In this document: one piece after another, positions 38,339 to 46,326 of the stretch
How positions within the stretch are numbered: the first letter of the stretch is position 1
Layout: each line of letters opens with the position of its first letter
NCBI GenBank assembly: GCA_030614255.1
Contig: JAUWKI010000003.1
Span: 1 to 64,000 of the forward strand
Direction of reading: 5' to 3'
DNA: 64,000 nt
Origin: Actinomycetes bacterium
GTDB lineage: Bacteria > Actinomycetota > Aquicultoria > UBA3085 > Oleimmundimicrobiaceae
Translations under genes and position numbers: made by a program
The notes under the pieces: model-generated
The model's input: only the letters and a program-made list of their open reading frames with translations
What the model was told of the DNA's origin: nothing
Databases searched by the model: none

Positions 38339-38369
38339 CCTTTCGTCCCTTTGGGTGAAAGGTTTTTTT
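38339..38369 (+). terminator. T-box regulated terminator
   Basis: CCTTTC (38339-38344) and GAAAGG (38357-38362) form the hairpin, followed by seven T. Its 5' side overlaps the region that pairs in the antiterminator (CGTCCCT), giving the normal T-box switch. Confidence 0.88.
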
Positions 38370-38439
38370 GTTAGTTTTGTAAAGTACCAGTTTATCTGAT
38401 GTATATATTTTAAATGAAGCATTTTTATTAAATTTTAAT

Positions 38440-38640
38440 TTGTTCATTTTTTTGCGCGCCTACTCGCTTACTCTCGCAGAGCGAAATCGCTATTTACCCT
38501 TCGGGCACGCGATTCCTGTCTGCCCTGCCTACCGGCAGGCAGGGTGCCGCTTCTACTCGAGTTTCACTCGTTTAACGGTGTGCTCAGAGTCACTCCAAGC
38601 AAGAGCCACGAGATGTTTTAAAAGCCACAAAATCTATAAA
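38440..38640. repeat. Dispersed ~200-bp palindrome-core element, copy 1
   Basis: No credible gene is present; a 75-codon open frame here is not coding. The core palindrome CCTGCCTACCGGCAGG (around 38525-38545) is flanked by CTCTCGCAGAGCGAAAT, GGGCACGCGATTCCTG, TCACTCGTTTAACGGT and AGTCACTCC. These match the same order of words in the copy at 54.65-54.85 kb. It lies between the T-box terminator and leuS. Confidence 0.6.
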
Positions 38641-38914
38641 GACTCTATTGGTTTTTCTAAGGGCTAAAGGCTGGGGGGGCTAATGGCTAGAGGCTGTTTT
38701 AAAAAGCTCTTTTGCTTTTCCTGGTGGCTGAAAGCTGGCAGCTGGAGGCTGAAAGCTATATTTTAATGATATAATATTCCAATCACTGGCTCTGACGATA
38801 AAATTGAGACCAGATACTGATTAATGATTTAGCTAAAAAGTGAGACCAACTTGAGTTGGCAAGATATCGCTCGCATCGGGGCGGAAGTTTATACCAGTTT
38901 CTATTGGAGGCAGT
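38641..38914. other. Remainder of the leuS leader region
   Basis: Contains degenerate GGCTGAAAGCTGG words (about 38650-38760), an extended -10 TGATATAAT at 38767-38775 that could be a second leuS promoter, and a small hairpin CCAACT/AGTTGG near 38848-38861. GGAGG before the GTG at 38915 is the ribosome site. No open reading frame of note is present. Confidence 0.45.
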
Positions 38915-41377
38915 GTGGAAAAGTACGATTTTGCGCGGATTGAGAAAGAGTGGCAGAAAAAGTGGGAAGAATCGAAGATATATGAGGTCTCAGAAGATTC
39001 TGCGCAAAATAAAAAATATATCCTCGAGATGTTTCCATATCCTTCAGGGAACATCCATATGGGCCACGTAAGAAACTATTCCATCGGTGACGTCGTTGCC
39101 CGTTATAACAGGATGAGGGGCTACAATGTACTTCATCCAATTGGCTACGATGCTTTTGGCATGCCGGCTGAAAATGCGGCGATAGCCCACGGGGTTCATC
39201 CCAAGAAGTGGACTACCAAGAATATTGATATCATGCGAAATCAATTAAGAGGCCTGGGTTTGAGCTATAACTGGGATCGTGAAATCACAACCTGTGAGCC
39301 GGATTATTATAAATGGGGCCAATGGTTGTTTCTGCAGTTCTACAAAAGAGACTTGGTATATCGCAAGAAAGCCAAGGTAAATTGGTGTAATTCTTGCGAA
39401 ACAGTTCTTGCTAATGAACAAGTTGAAGCGGGAGGTTGCTGGAGATGTGGTACTCCGGTTGAGCCGAAAGAGCTTGCGCAATGGTTCTTCAATATCACAA
39501 ATTATGCCGAACCCTTATTAAAAGATCTTGATAAACTCCCGGGTTGGCCTGAGCGGGTCAAGGTTATGCAGAAGAACTGGATTGGCAGAAGTGAAGGAGC
39601 TTGGGTTGATTTTTCATTGAAGGACGGTGAGACTGTCACCGTCTTTACAACGCGACCTGATACCCTTTTTGGCTGCACGTTTTTCTTGCTTGCTCCAGAG
39701 CATGCTCTCGTTGATGAACTCATCAAAGACACTCCTTATAAAGACGAGGTTGTGAAGTTTAGAAAAAAAGTTGCCAAAGAGACCGAGATAGATAGAACAT
39801 CTACTGAAATTGAAAAGAATGGGTGCTTTACCGGAGCGTATATTATAAATCCCGTAAACAGAAAAAAGATACCGATTTGGGTAGCCGATTATATTCTCAT
39901 GGAATACGGAACAGGAGCGGTCATGGCGGTTCCTGCCCATGATGAGAGAGATTTTGCTTTTGCCAAGAAATACAATCTTCCCATTGAGCCGGTTATCCAG
40001 CCGACAGGTGAAGATTTTAGTTTGGGTCTCAAAGAGGCGTATGTGAGCGAAGGAGTAATGATAAACTCCGGTCAGTTTACCAATATGCCCAGCAAAGAGG
40101 GAGCAAGAGCGGTAACCAAATGGTTAAAGAAGCAGGGTAAGGGCGATTTTGCGGTGAATTACCGCCTACGTGATTGGTTGATTTCTCGCCAGCGTTACTG
40201 GGGCAACCCAATACCTATAATTTATTGTGATGAGTGTGGTGTAGTTCCTGTTCCCGAAGAAGATTTACCGGTCGTATTGCCGGACGATGTGGAGATTACG
40301 GAAAAAGGCGGCTCTCCTTTAGCTAAACATGAGAGCTTTGTGAACACGACGTGTCCGAGATGCTCTAAGCCCGCCAAACGGGAGACCGATACTATGGATA
40401 CCTTCACTTGCTCTTCGTGGTATTTCCTTCGTTATACAAGTCCTCATGAAGACAAAGGGCCCTTCAGTGTTGAGGCGGCTAATTACTGGATGCCTGTCGA
40501 CCAGTATATCGGTGGCATCGAACATGCGATTATGCACCTGCTATACTCTCGTTTTTTTACTAAAGTTATGAAAGATATGGGTTTGTGCGATGTTGAGGAA
40601 CCATTTTCCAACTTGTTAACCCAAGGGATGGTTATAAAAGACGGGGCCAAGATGTCTAAATCTAAAGGCAATGTGGTTGATCCCAATGAGATAATCAAAA
40701 CCTATGGAGCAGATACCGCAAGATTGTTTATCCTTTTTGCTTCACCTCCGGAAAAAGAACTCGAATGGAGTGATCAGGGAGTTCAGGGCTCTTACAGGTT
40801 TTTAAACAGGGTTTGGAGAATCGTTAAAAAGAATATAGAAGCTTCAAAAACGGATAGAAAATCCAAGTTGGATGAGGTTGACAGAGAACTCCAGAGGGTA
40901 ATTCATCGAACGGTAAAGAAAGTTACAATCGATATCGAGCGCTTCAATTTAAACACAGCCATAAGCGCGACAATGGAACTCGTAAATGCCAATCATAAAT
41001 ATTATGATGATAAAAATGAAGTAGAAGTAAATTCGGAGATATTAGCCGAGGCCAACGAAAAGTTGCTACTCACTCTCGCTCCTTTCGCTCCCCATATCAC
41101 CGAAGAGCTATGGAAAATGACGGGAAAGACGGAGAGTGTTCATCGTGCCAATTGGCCGGTTTTTGATGAGAAGCTTGCAAAAGCTGAAGAGATAGCTCTC
41201 ATTGTCCAGGTTAATGGTAAGGTGAGGGACAAGATAACGGTCTCTGCAGATATAGGAGAGGAAGAGATGAAAGAAGTCGCGCTTTCCAGTGAAAGACTGA
41301 GGCAGTTTACTAAGGGGAAGGAAATTGTTAAAGTGATAGTTATTCCAAAAAAACTTGTCAACGTGGTTGTGAGGTAA
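38915..41377 (+). CDS. leuS: Leucyl-tRNA synthetase
   Basis: This enzyme charges tRNA-Leu. The 820-aa class I synthetase has [12 protein letters not shown] (HIGH motif, about residues 43-54), a zinc/Cys-pair region (CNSCE...CWRCG), an editing domain with TTRPDTLFG and [17 protein letters not shown] (KMSKS motif, about residue 578) and a C-terminal domain. GTG start behind GGAGG. Expression is expected to rise when tRNA-Leu is uncharged, through the T-box upstream, provided transcripts cross the 545-base repeat-filled gap. lepB follows after two bases. Confidence 0.97.
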   Translation: MEKYDFARIEKEWQKKWEESKIYEVSEDSAQNKKYILEMFPYPSGNIHMGHVRNYSIGDVVARYNRMRGYNVLHPIGYDAFGMPAENAAIAHGVHPKKWTTKNIDIMRNQLRGLGLSYNWDREITTCEPDYYKWGQWLFLQFYKRDLVYRKKAKVNWCNSCETVLANEQVEAGGCWRCGTPVEPKELAQWFFNITNYAEPLLKDLDKLPGWPERVKVMQKNWIGRSEGAWVDFSLKDGETVTVFTTRPDTLFGCTFFLLAPEHALVDELIKDTPYKDEVVKFRKKVAKETEIDRTSTEIEKNGCFTGAYIINPVNRKKIPIWVADYILMEYGTGAVMAVPAHDERDFAFAKKYNLPIEPVIQPTGEDFSLGLKEAYVSEGVMINSGQFTNMPSKEGARAVTKWLKKQGKGDFAVNYRLRDWLISRQRYWGNPIPIIYCDECGVVPVPEEDLPVVLPDDVEITEKGGSPLAKHESFVNTTCPRCSKPAKRETDTMDTFTCSSWYFLRYTSPHEDKGPFSVEAANYWMPVDQYIGGIEHAIMHLLYSRFFTKVMKDMGLCDVEEPFSNLLTQGMVIKDGAKMSKSKGNVVDPNEIIKTYGADTARLFILFASPPEKELEWSDQGVQGSYRFLNRVWRIVKKNIEASKTDRKSKLDEVDRELQRVIHRTVKKVTIDIERFNLNTAISATMELVNANHKYYDDKNEVEVNSEILAEANEKLLLTLAPFAPHITEELWKMTGKTESVHRANWPVFDEKLAKAEEIALIVQVNGKVRDKITVSADIGEEEMKEVALSSERLRQFTKGKEIVKVIVIPKKLVNVVVR

Positions 41378-41379
41378 TA

Positions 41380-41982
41380 GTGGAGGGAGAAAAAGAGATA
41401 GTTGAAAAGGAACAGTTGCTCAAGGATGAAGTTTCAGTACAGCCCTGTACCGAGAATCAGGAGTTAAGAAGTAACCCGTTTGTGGTCTTTATTAAAGAGA
41501 CTGTTTTTATCATTGTTGCAGCTCTTATCTTTTCATTTATAATACGTTTCTTTGTCGTTGAGGCCTTTACCATCCAACAACACTCTATGGACCCGACGCT
41601 CCATGACGGCGACAGAGTTCTCGTTAGCAAATTCATCTATCGCTTATCGGATATTGATTATGGTGACATCATAATTCTCGAGTCTCCCATGAATGAGACG
41701 GATTTCGTAAAAAGAGTTATTGCTACCGAAGGGGAGACGGTAGAGTTTAAAGAGGGCGATTTGCTTATCGATGGAGAGTATATTGATGAATCATATGTGA
41801 AGAAACATGATTCGAATAGCTCGGGACCGCTTGAGATATCCGAAGATGAAATCTTTGTTGCCGGTGATAACCGCGCTAACAGCTTTGACAGCCGTATTTT
41901 TGGGCCGATCTTAGAAGATGATGTGGTGGGGAAGGTGTTCTTCATCTATTGGCCGGTGGATAGAATAGGATATATAAACTAG
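41380..41982 (+). CDS. lepB: Type I signal peptidase
   Basis: This enzyme removes signal peptides of exported proteins at the outer membrane face. The 200-aa protein has one membrane helix at about residues 37-57. The catalytic Ser is in QQHSMDPTLHDGDRV and the catalytic Lys in FVKRVIA, with the box-E motif GDNRANSFDSR. Single-helix architecture is Gram-positive-like. GTG start, two bases after leuS. The stop codon lies in the stem of the terminator that follows. Confidence 0.95.
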   Translation: MEGEKEIVEKEQLLKDEVSVQPCTENQELRSNPFVVFIKETVFIIVAALIFSFIIRFFVVEAFTIQQHSMDPTLHDGDRVLVSKFIYRLSDIDYGDIIILESPMNETDFVKRVIATEGETVEFKEGDLLIDGEYIDESYVKKHDSNSSGPLEISEDEIFVAGDNRANSFDSRIFGPILEDDVVGKVFFIYWPVDRIGYIN

Positions 41983-42010
41983 TTTCCAAATTTGGAAGCT
42001 AGTTTTGTTT
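41977..42010 (+). terminator. Terminator after lepB
   Basis: AACTAGTTTCCAAA and TTTGGAAGCTAGTT form a nearly perfect 14-base stem (one T-G pair) followed by TTTTGTTT. It closes the leuS-lepB unit. Confidence 0.85.
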
Positions 42011-42091
42011 GACCGTTTATTTTTTTCTACTTGTTTTTCCTCGACTTTTACGGCTACTCTCTTTTCATAATTTCTGTTTTTAATTATTTTT

Positions 42092-42298
42092 GTGGGTTGC
42101 TCTCGACTCTTGATTCGAGCATTTCTCCTCCTTGCTTCACTTCTCGGCGGCGACCTGCCTGCCTGCCGGTAGGCAGGCAGAACTCACCCCGATAAATCGG
42201 GGCTCAAACAGCTTCGGTCGAAACCCCGCCTCGTCGATTGCTCGTCGGCGCTCTCATATGCCTGCCCGCCTCTGGAGGGTCGCCAACGAACAACCCAC
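42092..42298. mobile_element. MITE-like element, copy 2
   Basis: A 207-base unit bounded by GTGGGTTGCTC and GAACAACCCAC, which are inverted copies with one mismatch. A palindromic core, CCTGCCTGCCGGTAGGCAGG, lies around 42155-42175. A CCGGGTTTTAAAA tail follows the right end. A 99-codon open frame across it is not a gene. Confidence 0.6.
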
Positions 42299-43044
42299 CC
42301 GGGTTTTAAAACCAAAAGACAGCTTCGGCTTATTTCCTGAACAACCTATTTTTACGCCTAAAAATGACCCCTCGTTTCACTCCCCTTTGTTCCTCCAGGG
42401 CCTGTGGCGGGGTCATCCCGGAACAGAGTGAGGGATGATATGGCGATTAAAAAAGTGTGCTCATATATCTGCTCGACAGAGCGTAGTTGTAGGTGGGTCG
42501 CCAATGAACAACCTACCCGGATTTTAAAAAAACCAACAACAAGCTTTTATTTTGATTTTCCTGGAAGCTGATAGCTGAAGTCTGGCGACTGATTTTAAAT
42601 GATATGGCGATTGTCATTTTTAATTTTTTATTTCCAAGCACAACAAGCAAAGTAATTTGTTGGTTTGGAAAGATTTCCTTAGTTAATTAAGTCTGCTACT
42701 CAATTGATAAAACTTTCTCTTATAAATATTGAGTTATTCATATCAGTATCCTCGTTTTCTTGCTATTTGCATTGGGACAGGCCCCAAAAGCAATATGGCG
42801 GTTTAATTTGTATTCATTTGCTGGCCTCCTCATTTCCGAATTATCGATAATTCGGAAATAGTTTGAGATGAAACCCGAAGGGCTAAAAAATAAAGCATGA
42901 AGGAGTCTTTGGTTTTTTGTTGAATTATCTACATACAGTTAAATGCAATGGACTAAATACACTTCACACTTCAGTTGCAGTATACATTCTCTCAAAATTC
43001 CAACCAGCCAATAATAAATATCTATGGTTTAAGGAGGGATTAAA
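42299..43044. other. Non-coding gap before the accessory genes
   Basis: No gene is present. It holds a 49-base block at 42320-42368 that is identical to 51228-51276. It also holds a lone right end of the repeat family (GAACAACCTAC at 42506-42516), AGCTGATAGCTG words near 42570, and a perfect 28-base palindrome at 42832-42859. Otherwise it is AT-rich and unremarkable. Confidence 0.6.
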
Positions 43045-43452
43045 ATGAGGAAAATTCGGAAATGGCTTAATTCTTCATCTTTTTTAAGCATAGTTGTAAT
43101 AATTATTGGGGTAATATTTTTATTTGGTATTTTAGGTTGCGAGTTCACCTCACAAAAAGAAACACTTCCTTATGCTGAAGAGAAAATTGAATCTACGCAA
43201 AATGAAACGACACCGGTCGAAGAACCAAAAAAAGAAGCAACTGCTAACGGGGAAGCCGATACAGAAGTAATCCCAAAGGAATCAGAACAACCTCTGGAGT
43301 CACCAATTGAACAGCCTAAAGAAGAGAAGAAAGAAATTACCGTCTACATAACTAAAACTGGAGAGTGCTATCATAGCGCAGGCTGTCAATATCTTAGACA
43401 AAGCTGTATCCCAATAGGTTTGGAAGCTGCCAAACCTAATTATAGGCCATGA
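43045..43452 (+). CDS. Lipoprotein with YHxxxC metal-binding-like C-terminus, UGA at conserved Cys
   Basis: This 135-aa product has a basic N-terminus, a hydrophobic helix and a lipobox-like ILGC (Cys about residue 32). A Glu/Pro-rich linker follows, then a C-terminal domain of the VYITKTGECYHSAGCQYL type seen at the end of many nuclease and ComEC-like proteins. In those proteins the domain ends CxxC plus PP. Here the frame reads YRP, then UGA, then SRCNPPL and UAA at 43474-43476. The UGA therefore sits where the first Cys of that CxxC is expected. It may be a nonsense mutation or a selenocysteine codon. Good Shine-Dalgarno (AAGGAGGG). Function unknown. Confidence 0.75.
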   Translation: MRKIRKWLNSSSFLSIVVIIIGVIFLFGILGCEFTSQKETLPYAEEKIESTQNETTPVEEPKKEATANGEADTEVIPKESEQPLESPIEQPKEEKKEITVYITKTGECYHSAGCQYLRQSCIPIGLEAAKPNYRP

Positions 43453-43520
43453 AGCCGTTGCAATCCTCCGCTGTAAGCGGATAATGTTTATAAAAATTTT
43501 TAGGGGGGGGGGTGAGATTA

Positions 43521-43658
43521 ATGCCAACAACAGGCGAGAAACCAGGAATTGGTAGATATGTTTGCTTGAGTTGTGGACAGGTTGTTCACTTAGATGATAA
43601 TGACGATACTTTGCCACCATGTCCACGCTGCAATGGAACTAAATTTAAAAAAGATTAA
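43521..43658 (+). CDS. 45-aa zinc-ribbon protein
   Basis: A short gene encoding 45 aa: MPTTGEKPGIGRYVC and onward, with knuckles CLSC and CPRC separated by an acidic loop (HLDDNDDTLPP). It is a rubredoxin-like single zinc ribbon; similar 45-50-aa proteins occur across Gram-positive genomes without known role. A G-rich ribosome site (GGGGGGGGGTGAG) lies eight or so bases upstream. It sits 44 bases after the UAA that would end the read-through form of the preceding lipoprotein. Confidence 0.8.
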   Translation: MPTTGEKPGIGRYVCLSCGQVVHLDDNDDTLPPCPRCNGTKFKKD

Positions 43659-43771
43659 TTAAACGCCTTTGCTTCGCCATTCACTGTCAGTTGGTAGCTG
43701 AAAGTTAGAGATTGACAATTGATTACACTTTTGATTCCCTCGACTACCGATTCCCAACTCCTAACTAAATG

Positions 43772-43796
43772 CAGGACAAAAGTATGTTTTGTTGAA
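43772..43796. promoter_or_regulatory. Shared inverted repeat, copy A
   Basis: ACAAAA-GTATG-TTTTGT forms a six-pair inverted repeat inside a 25-base stretch. The same stretch recurs at 45035-45059 upstream of the DpnI-type gene. It may be an operator or an RNA hairpin. Confidence 0.5.
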
Positions 43797-43862
43797 ATTT
43801 TAAAAATATGTCTAGTCATTAAACTTTTTTAAACAGATTAAATTAGGAGGTTATAGTCGAGA

Positions 43863-44990
43863 ATGAAGTCATTTACAATTAGTTTTGGCGGGTGGGAACG
43901 TTGTGGGCACCCTGATTTCCAGTGTTTTTTTCGAGTTAAAAGAGGAGAATTGAATTTCCCAATTTCAATTACTTTACAAGGGGTATGTGTTATGGCTCTC
44001 AATCTTAGCAAAGAGGAAGTTAAGGAATTGCTTCCAAAAATTGGACTTGAGTGTATTTTACGCAAGATAGCTGGGGGTGACTATCCTGACATAAGTACTA
44101 ATGGATTCCAAAATATTCTTATAGATTCACCTGAACAGCTTGACTCATACATCAATAAATACTCAAAAAAGAATTGTAAATTTCAAAGTGAAGAGACAAG
44201 GGGGTTGATGTGTAATGCTCATCCTATTACAGATGAGTTAGATGGGATGACTTCAAGGATATTGTGTCAGAAGTGTTTATTACCAGATTCGCGTACTCTG
44301 TGTTCTTATCTTGTGCACCCTCAGGTTGTTGGATCCAAATCACAAAAAAAATTGGAACGTCTCATATCTTGGGCCATTTGTGAAAAAGGTGTAGATGCGG
44401 GCAATACTTCGAAGTGTGTTCCTGGCGGCAATGATTGTTGGGAGTTTGTTTATGAACCACCTGAACTCATCTATGAAGTACCTTTAGATCTTCCAGATAG
44501 AGTAGCAGACGAAATGGATTTTATAAATCTTGTGTTTAAGGATGTTTGTAACAAAAGAGTTGTTAAACTGAGTCAGGCACGTTCTGTTGCGGGGCTGTAT
44601 GGTGATTGTAAGAGCGAAGAGGATTTTATGCACAAGGTAGCAGTCATTTCAGATATAATATCAAATACTTCTGTAAAATCTTTTTTGTCAAAAGAAAGAA
44701 TCAGTGATTTGGAAACAAACAAGAGGACAGGTTCTATAAATGAATTGGAAGCATTCTTAAGTGAACGGTTTCCAGGATTTGAAGAAAGTATTGTTTTAAA
44801 TCTTCGCAACATCCAAAAAATTAGAAATAGTTTTCCAATCCATTCTCGTTCTATGAACTTGATAAACAGCTTTAATGAACTTTATATTGAATACCCACCA
44901 TTGAACTGGAACGATGCTTACCTGAAAGTTTTATTTTCTTTTTGGCAAAGTTTTCGGGAATTAAGAAGACTTATGCAAGGCCGTAAGTAG
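43863..44990 (+). CDS. Accessory protein of unknown function, possible HEPN-like C-terminus
   Basis: This 375-aa soluble protein is one I do not recognise. The middle is Cys-rich (CNAHPIT, CQKCLLP, then C at about 147, 173, 186 and 194) and may bind zinc or Fe-S. The C-terminal region is helical and contains IRNSFPIHS, which fits the R-x(4-6)-H motif of HEPN ribonucleases; this is only a motif-level suggestion. The first ATG has AGGAGG at a rather long 12 bases. An ATG at 43992 with AAGGGG at eight bases is an alternative start that gives 332 aa. It shares an upstream inverted repeat with the DpnI-type gene that follows. Confidence 0.7.
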   Translation: MKSFTISFGGWERCGHPDFQCFFRVKRGELNFPISITLQGVCVMALNLSKEEVKELLPKIGLECILRKIAGGDYPDISTNGFQNILIDSPEQLDSYINKYSKKNCKFQSEETRGLMCNAHPITDELDGMTSRILCQKCLLPDSRTLCSYLVHPQVVGSKSQKKLERLISWAICEKGVDAGNTSKCVPGGNDCWEFVYEPPELIYEVPLDLPDRVADEMDFINLVFKDVCNKRVVKLSQARSVAGLYGDCKSEEDFMHKVAVISDIISNTSVKSFLSKERISDLETNKRTGSINELEAFLSERFPGFEESIVLNLRNIQKIRNSFPIHSRSMNLINSFNELYIEYPPLNWNDAYLKVLFSFWQSFRELRRLMQGRK

Positions 44991-45034
44991 GTCTTTTCGG
45001 AATCACACTGATTAATGGATTTTTCTAACAAACT

Positions 45035-45059
45035 GAGGACAAGAGTACTTCTTGTTAAA
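45035..45059. promoter_or_regulatory. Shared inverted repeat, copy B
   Basis: ACAAGA-GTACT-TCTTGT forms a six-pair inverted repeat. Compared with copy A, one A-T pair is a G-C pair, with both sides changed. It ends 30 bases before the endonuclease start. Confidence 0.5.
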
Positions 45060-45088
45060 CCTTAGGGCGTGGGAATGGAGATGTAAAT

Positions 45089-45862
45089 ATGAACCTGACA
45101 ATGTATAAACGGGAAGTTTTCGAAAACTATATAAGCAATTCACAAATTGCCCGTGTATTGTCTGAGAATTGGTTTTCTTCGGAAATGTATTGTCCTTGTT
45201 GTTTAAATGAAGAATTAAATCCTCATTCCGCTAACACCAAAGTAGCTGATTTTTTTTGCGAAAGATGTGGGAACGAATTTCAGTTAAAAAGCTCTAAAAA
45301 AAATTTTGGAAAAAGGGTTGTCGATGGCGAATTTTATACCATGATTAATTTTATTCAAGACAATAAAACCCCAAATTTTTTTCTGATGAGTTACTCGTCA
45401 GATGATTGGACAGTTAAAGATTTAGTTTTGGTTCCAAGATTCTTCATATCACCCTCAATCATAGAAAAGAGGAACCCTCTCTCCGCCAATGCCAGAAGGG
45501 CGGGGTGGACAGGATGTAATCTTTTAATCGATAGAATCCCCAAAGAAGGCAGAATTGGGATAGTGAAAAATCAAGAGATGGTTGATAAATTAAAGGTTAA
45601 TAAAGTTTGGAGAAAAATGTCTTTCTTGGGTAACAGGAAACCGGACTTAAGAGGTTGGACTTCTGATGTATTGAAATGCGTAGAAGAATTGAAAAAGAGG
45701 GAGTTCGAGCTCAGTGAATTATATAAATATGAGAACTATCTTGAAGAACTGCATCCAAGTAACCGACATATTAAAGCAAAAATTAGGCAACAATTACAAA
45801 TTCTTAGAGATAATAATGTTATTAAGTTCGAATCGCCCGGAAGATATTCTTTGATTGATTAA
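45089..45862 (+). CDS. dpnI: DpnI-type methyl-directed restriction endonuclease
   Basis: This 257-aa protein is a close full-length relative of R.DpnI, which cuts GATC only when adenine is N6-methylated. It has the N-terminal NSQIAR segment, a zinc cluster (CPCC, then CERC) and a PD-(D/E)XK-type core with VADFF (Asp about residue 54) and FQLKS (Gln 65, Lys 67). The region PLSANARRAGWTGCN follows, and a C-terminal winged helix ends in IKAKIRQQLQILRDNNVI. The DpnI Glu of ELK is Gln here, as in other QxK nucleases. No methyltransferase lies nearby, as expected for a DpnI-type system, which needs GATC to be unmethylated in its host. Confidence 0.93.
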   Translation: MNLTMYKREVFENYISNSQIARVLSENWFSSEMYCPCCLNEELNPHSANTKVADFFCERCGNEFQLKSSKKNFGKRVVDGEFYTMINFIQDNKTPNFFLMSYSSDDWTVKDLVLVPRFFISPSIIEKRNPLSANARRAGWTGCNLLIDRIPKEGRIGIVKNQEMVDKLKVNKVWRKMSFLGNRKPDLRGWTSDVLKCVEELKKREFELSELYKYENYLEELHPSNRHIKAKIRQQLQILRDNNVIKFESPGRYSLID

Positions 45863-45897
45863 GCTATTTAGAATTTAAAGTTGGAAGGAGCTGAATA

Positions 45898-46110
45898 ATG
45901 GAACAATATATAGGTATCGAAATCGGAGATTCTGCATATACAGAATTTATGATGAAGGATGGGGAGTTTAAGCAGACCGAAGACGGCGTTTTTTTAGGCA
46001 GGGTTACTGCGAGGAACAAACAAGAAGCTTTGGAGAAAATCAAATGCCTTGGGTGGAACAAAAACAGAGTTTTTGATGAAGTTATAATTGAAGAAATTTG
46101 TCTTAGATAG
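45898..46110 (+). CDS. Small hypothetical protein
   Basis: A 70-aa acidic/basic mixed protein that looks like a single alpha/beta domain: a beta hairpin (IGIEIGDSAYTEFMM), a second strand (GVFLGRVTARN), then a helix (KQEALEKIKCLGW) and a final strand. No recognised family. A strong GGAAGGAG site precedes the ATG, and it lies 35 bases after the DpnI-type gene, so it may be cotranscribed with it. Confidence 0.65.
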   Translation: MEQYIGIEIGDSAYTEFMMKDGEFKQTEDGVFLGRVTARNKQEALEKIKCLGWNKNRVFDEVIIEEICLR

Positions 46111-46326
46111 CAGATAACTTTTTATACACTCTACCCGTCGTTACCCTATACCCTTATTTTGATAGTGGCTGGTAGCTAGTTTTTGACACCCGACCAATGA
46201 TTTGCCCCTGTTATTTCTATGTTGGTTTCAAGCTCTCGGAAAAGAATCCCTCTTGTTTTTTGCTCATCTACAAGGTTAATCTATAATTAACTAAACTTAT
46301 CTTTATAAATTGTCAAAAGGAGCACT

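Larger units (their letters stand above)
38041..38369 (+). promoter_or_regulatory. T-box leader of leuS (Leu, UUA specifier), interrupted by tRNA-Ala
   Basis: Stem I has the base pairing AGCTT/AAGCT, the loop-E strand AGTA (38074-38077), the distal AGAGAG-TTGG...GGAAACCAA element (38096-38120) and the opposite loop-E strand GAA at 38135-38137. One base then precedes TTA (38139-38141), the expected specifier position by comparison with B. subtilis glyQS, so it reads Leu UUA. Stem III is AGCGA (38215-38219)/TCGCT (38309-38313). The T-box sequence AGGGTGGTACCGCG (38318-38331) has TGGT to pair with an ACCA end. CGTCCCT then pairs back with AGGG in the antiterminator. A terminator follows. The leader controls leuS but lies 545 bases upstream of it. 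A full tRNA-Ala gene fills the Stem III loop. Confidence 0.88.

Noticed and set aside
38440-38667. 75-codon open frame upstream of leuS
   Set aside because: It is encoded by a repeat unit with palindromic core, has no ribosome site, and its translation has no family resemblance.
42132-42431. 99-codon open frame after lepB
   Set aside because: It lies across a terminal-inverted-repeat element and a repeated 49-base block; composition is that of the repeats.
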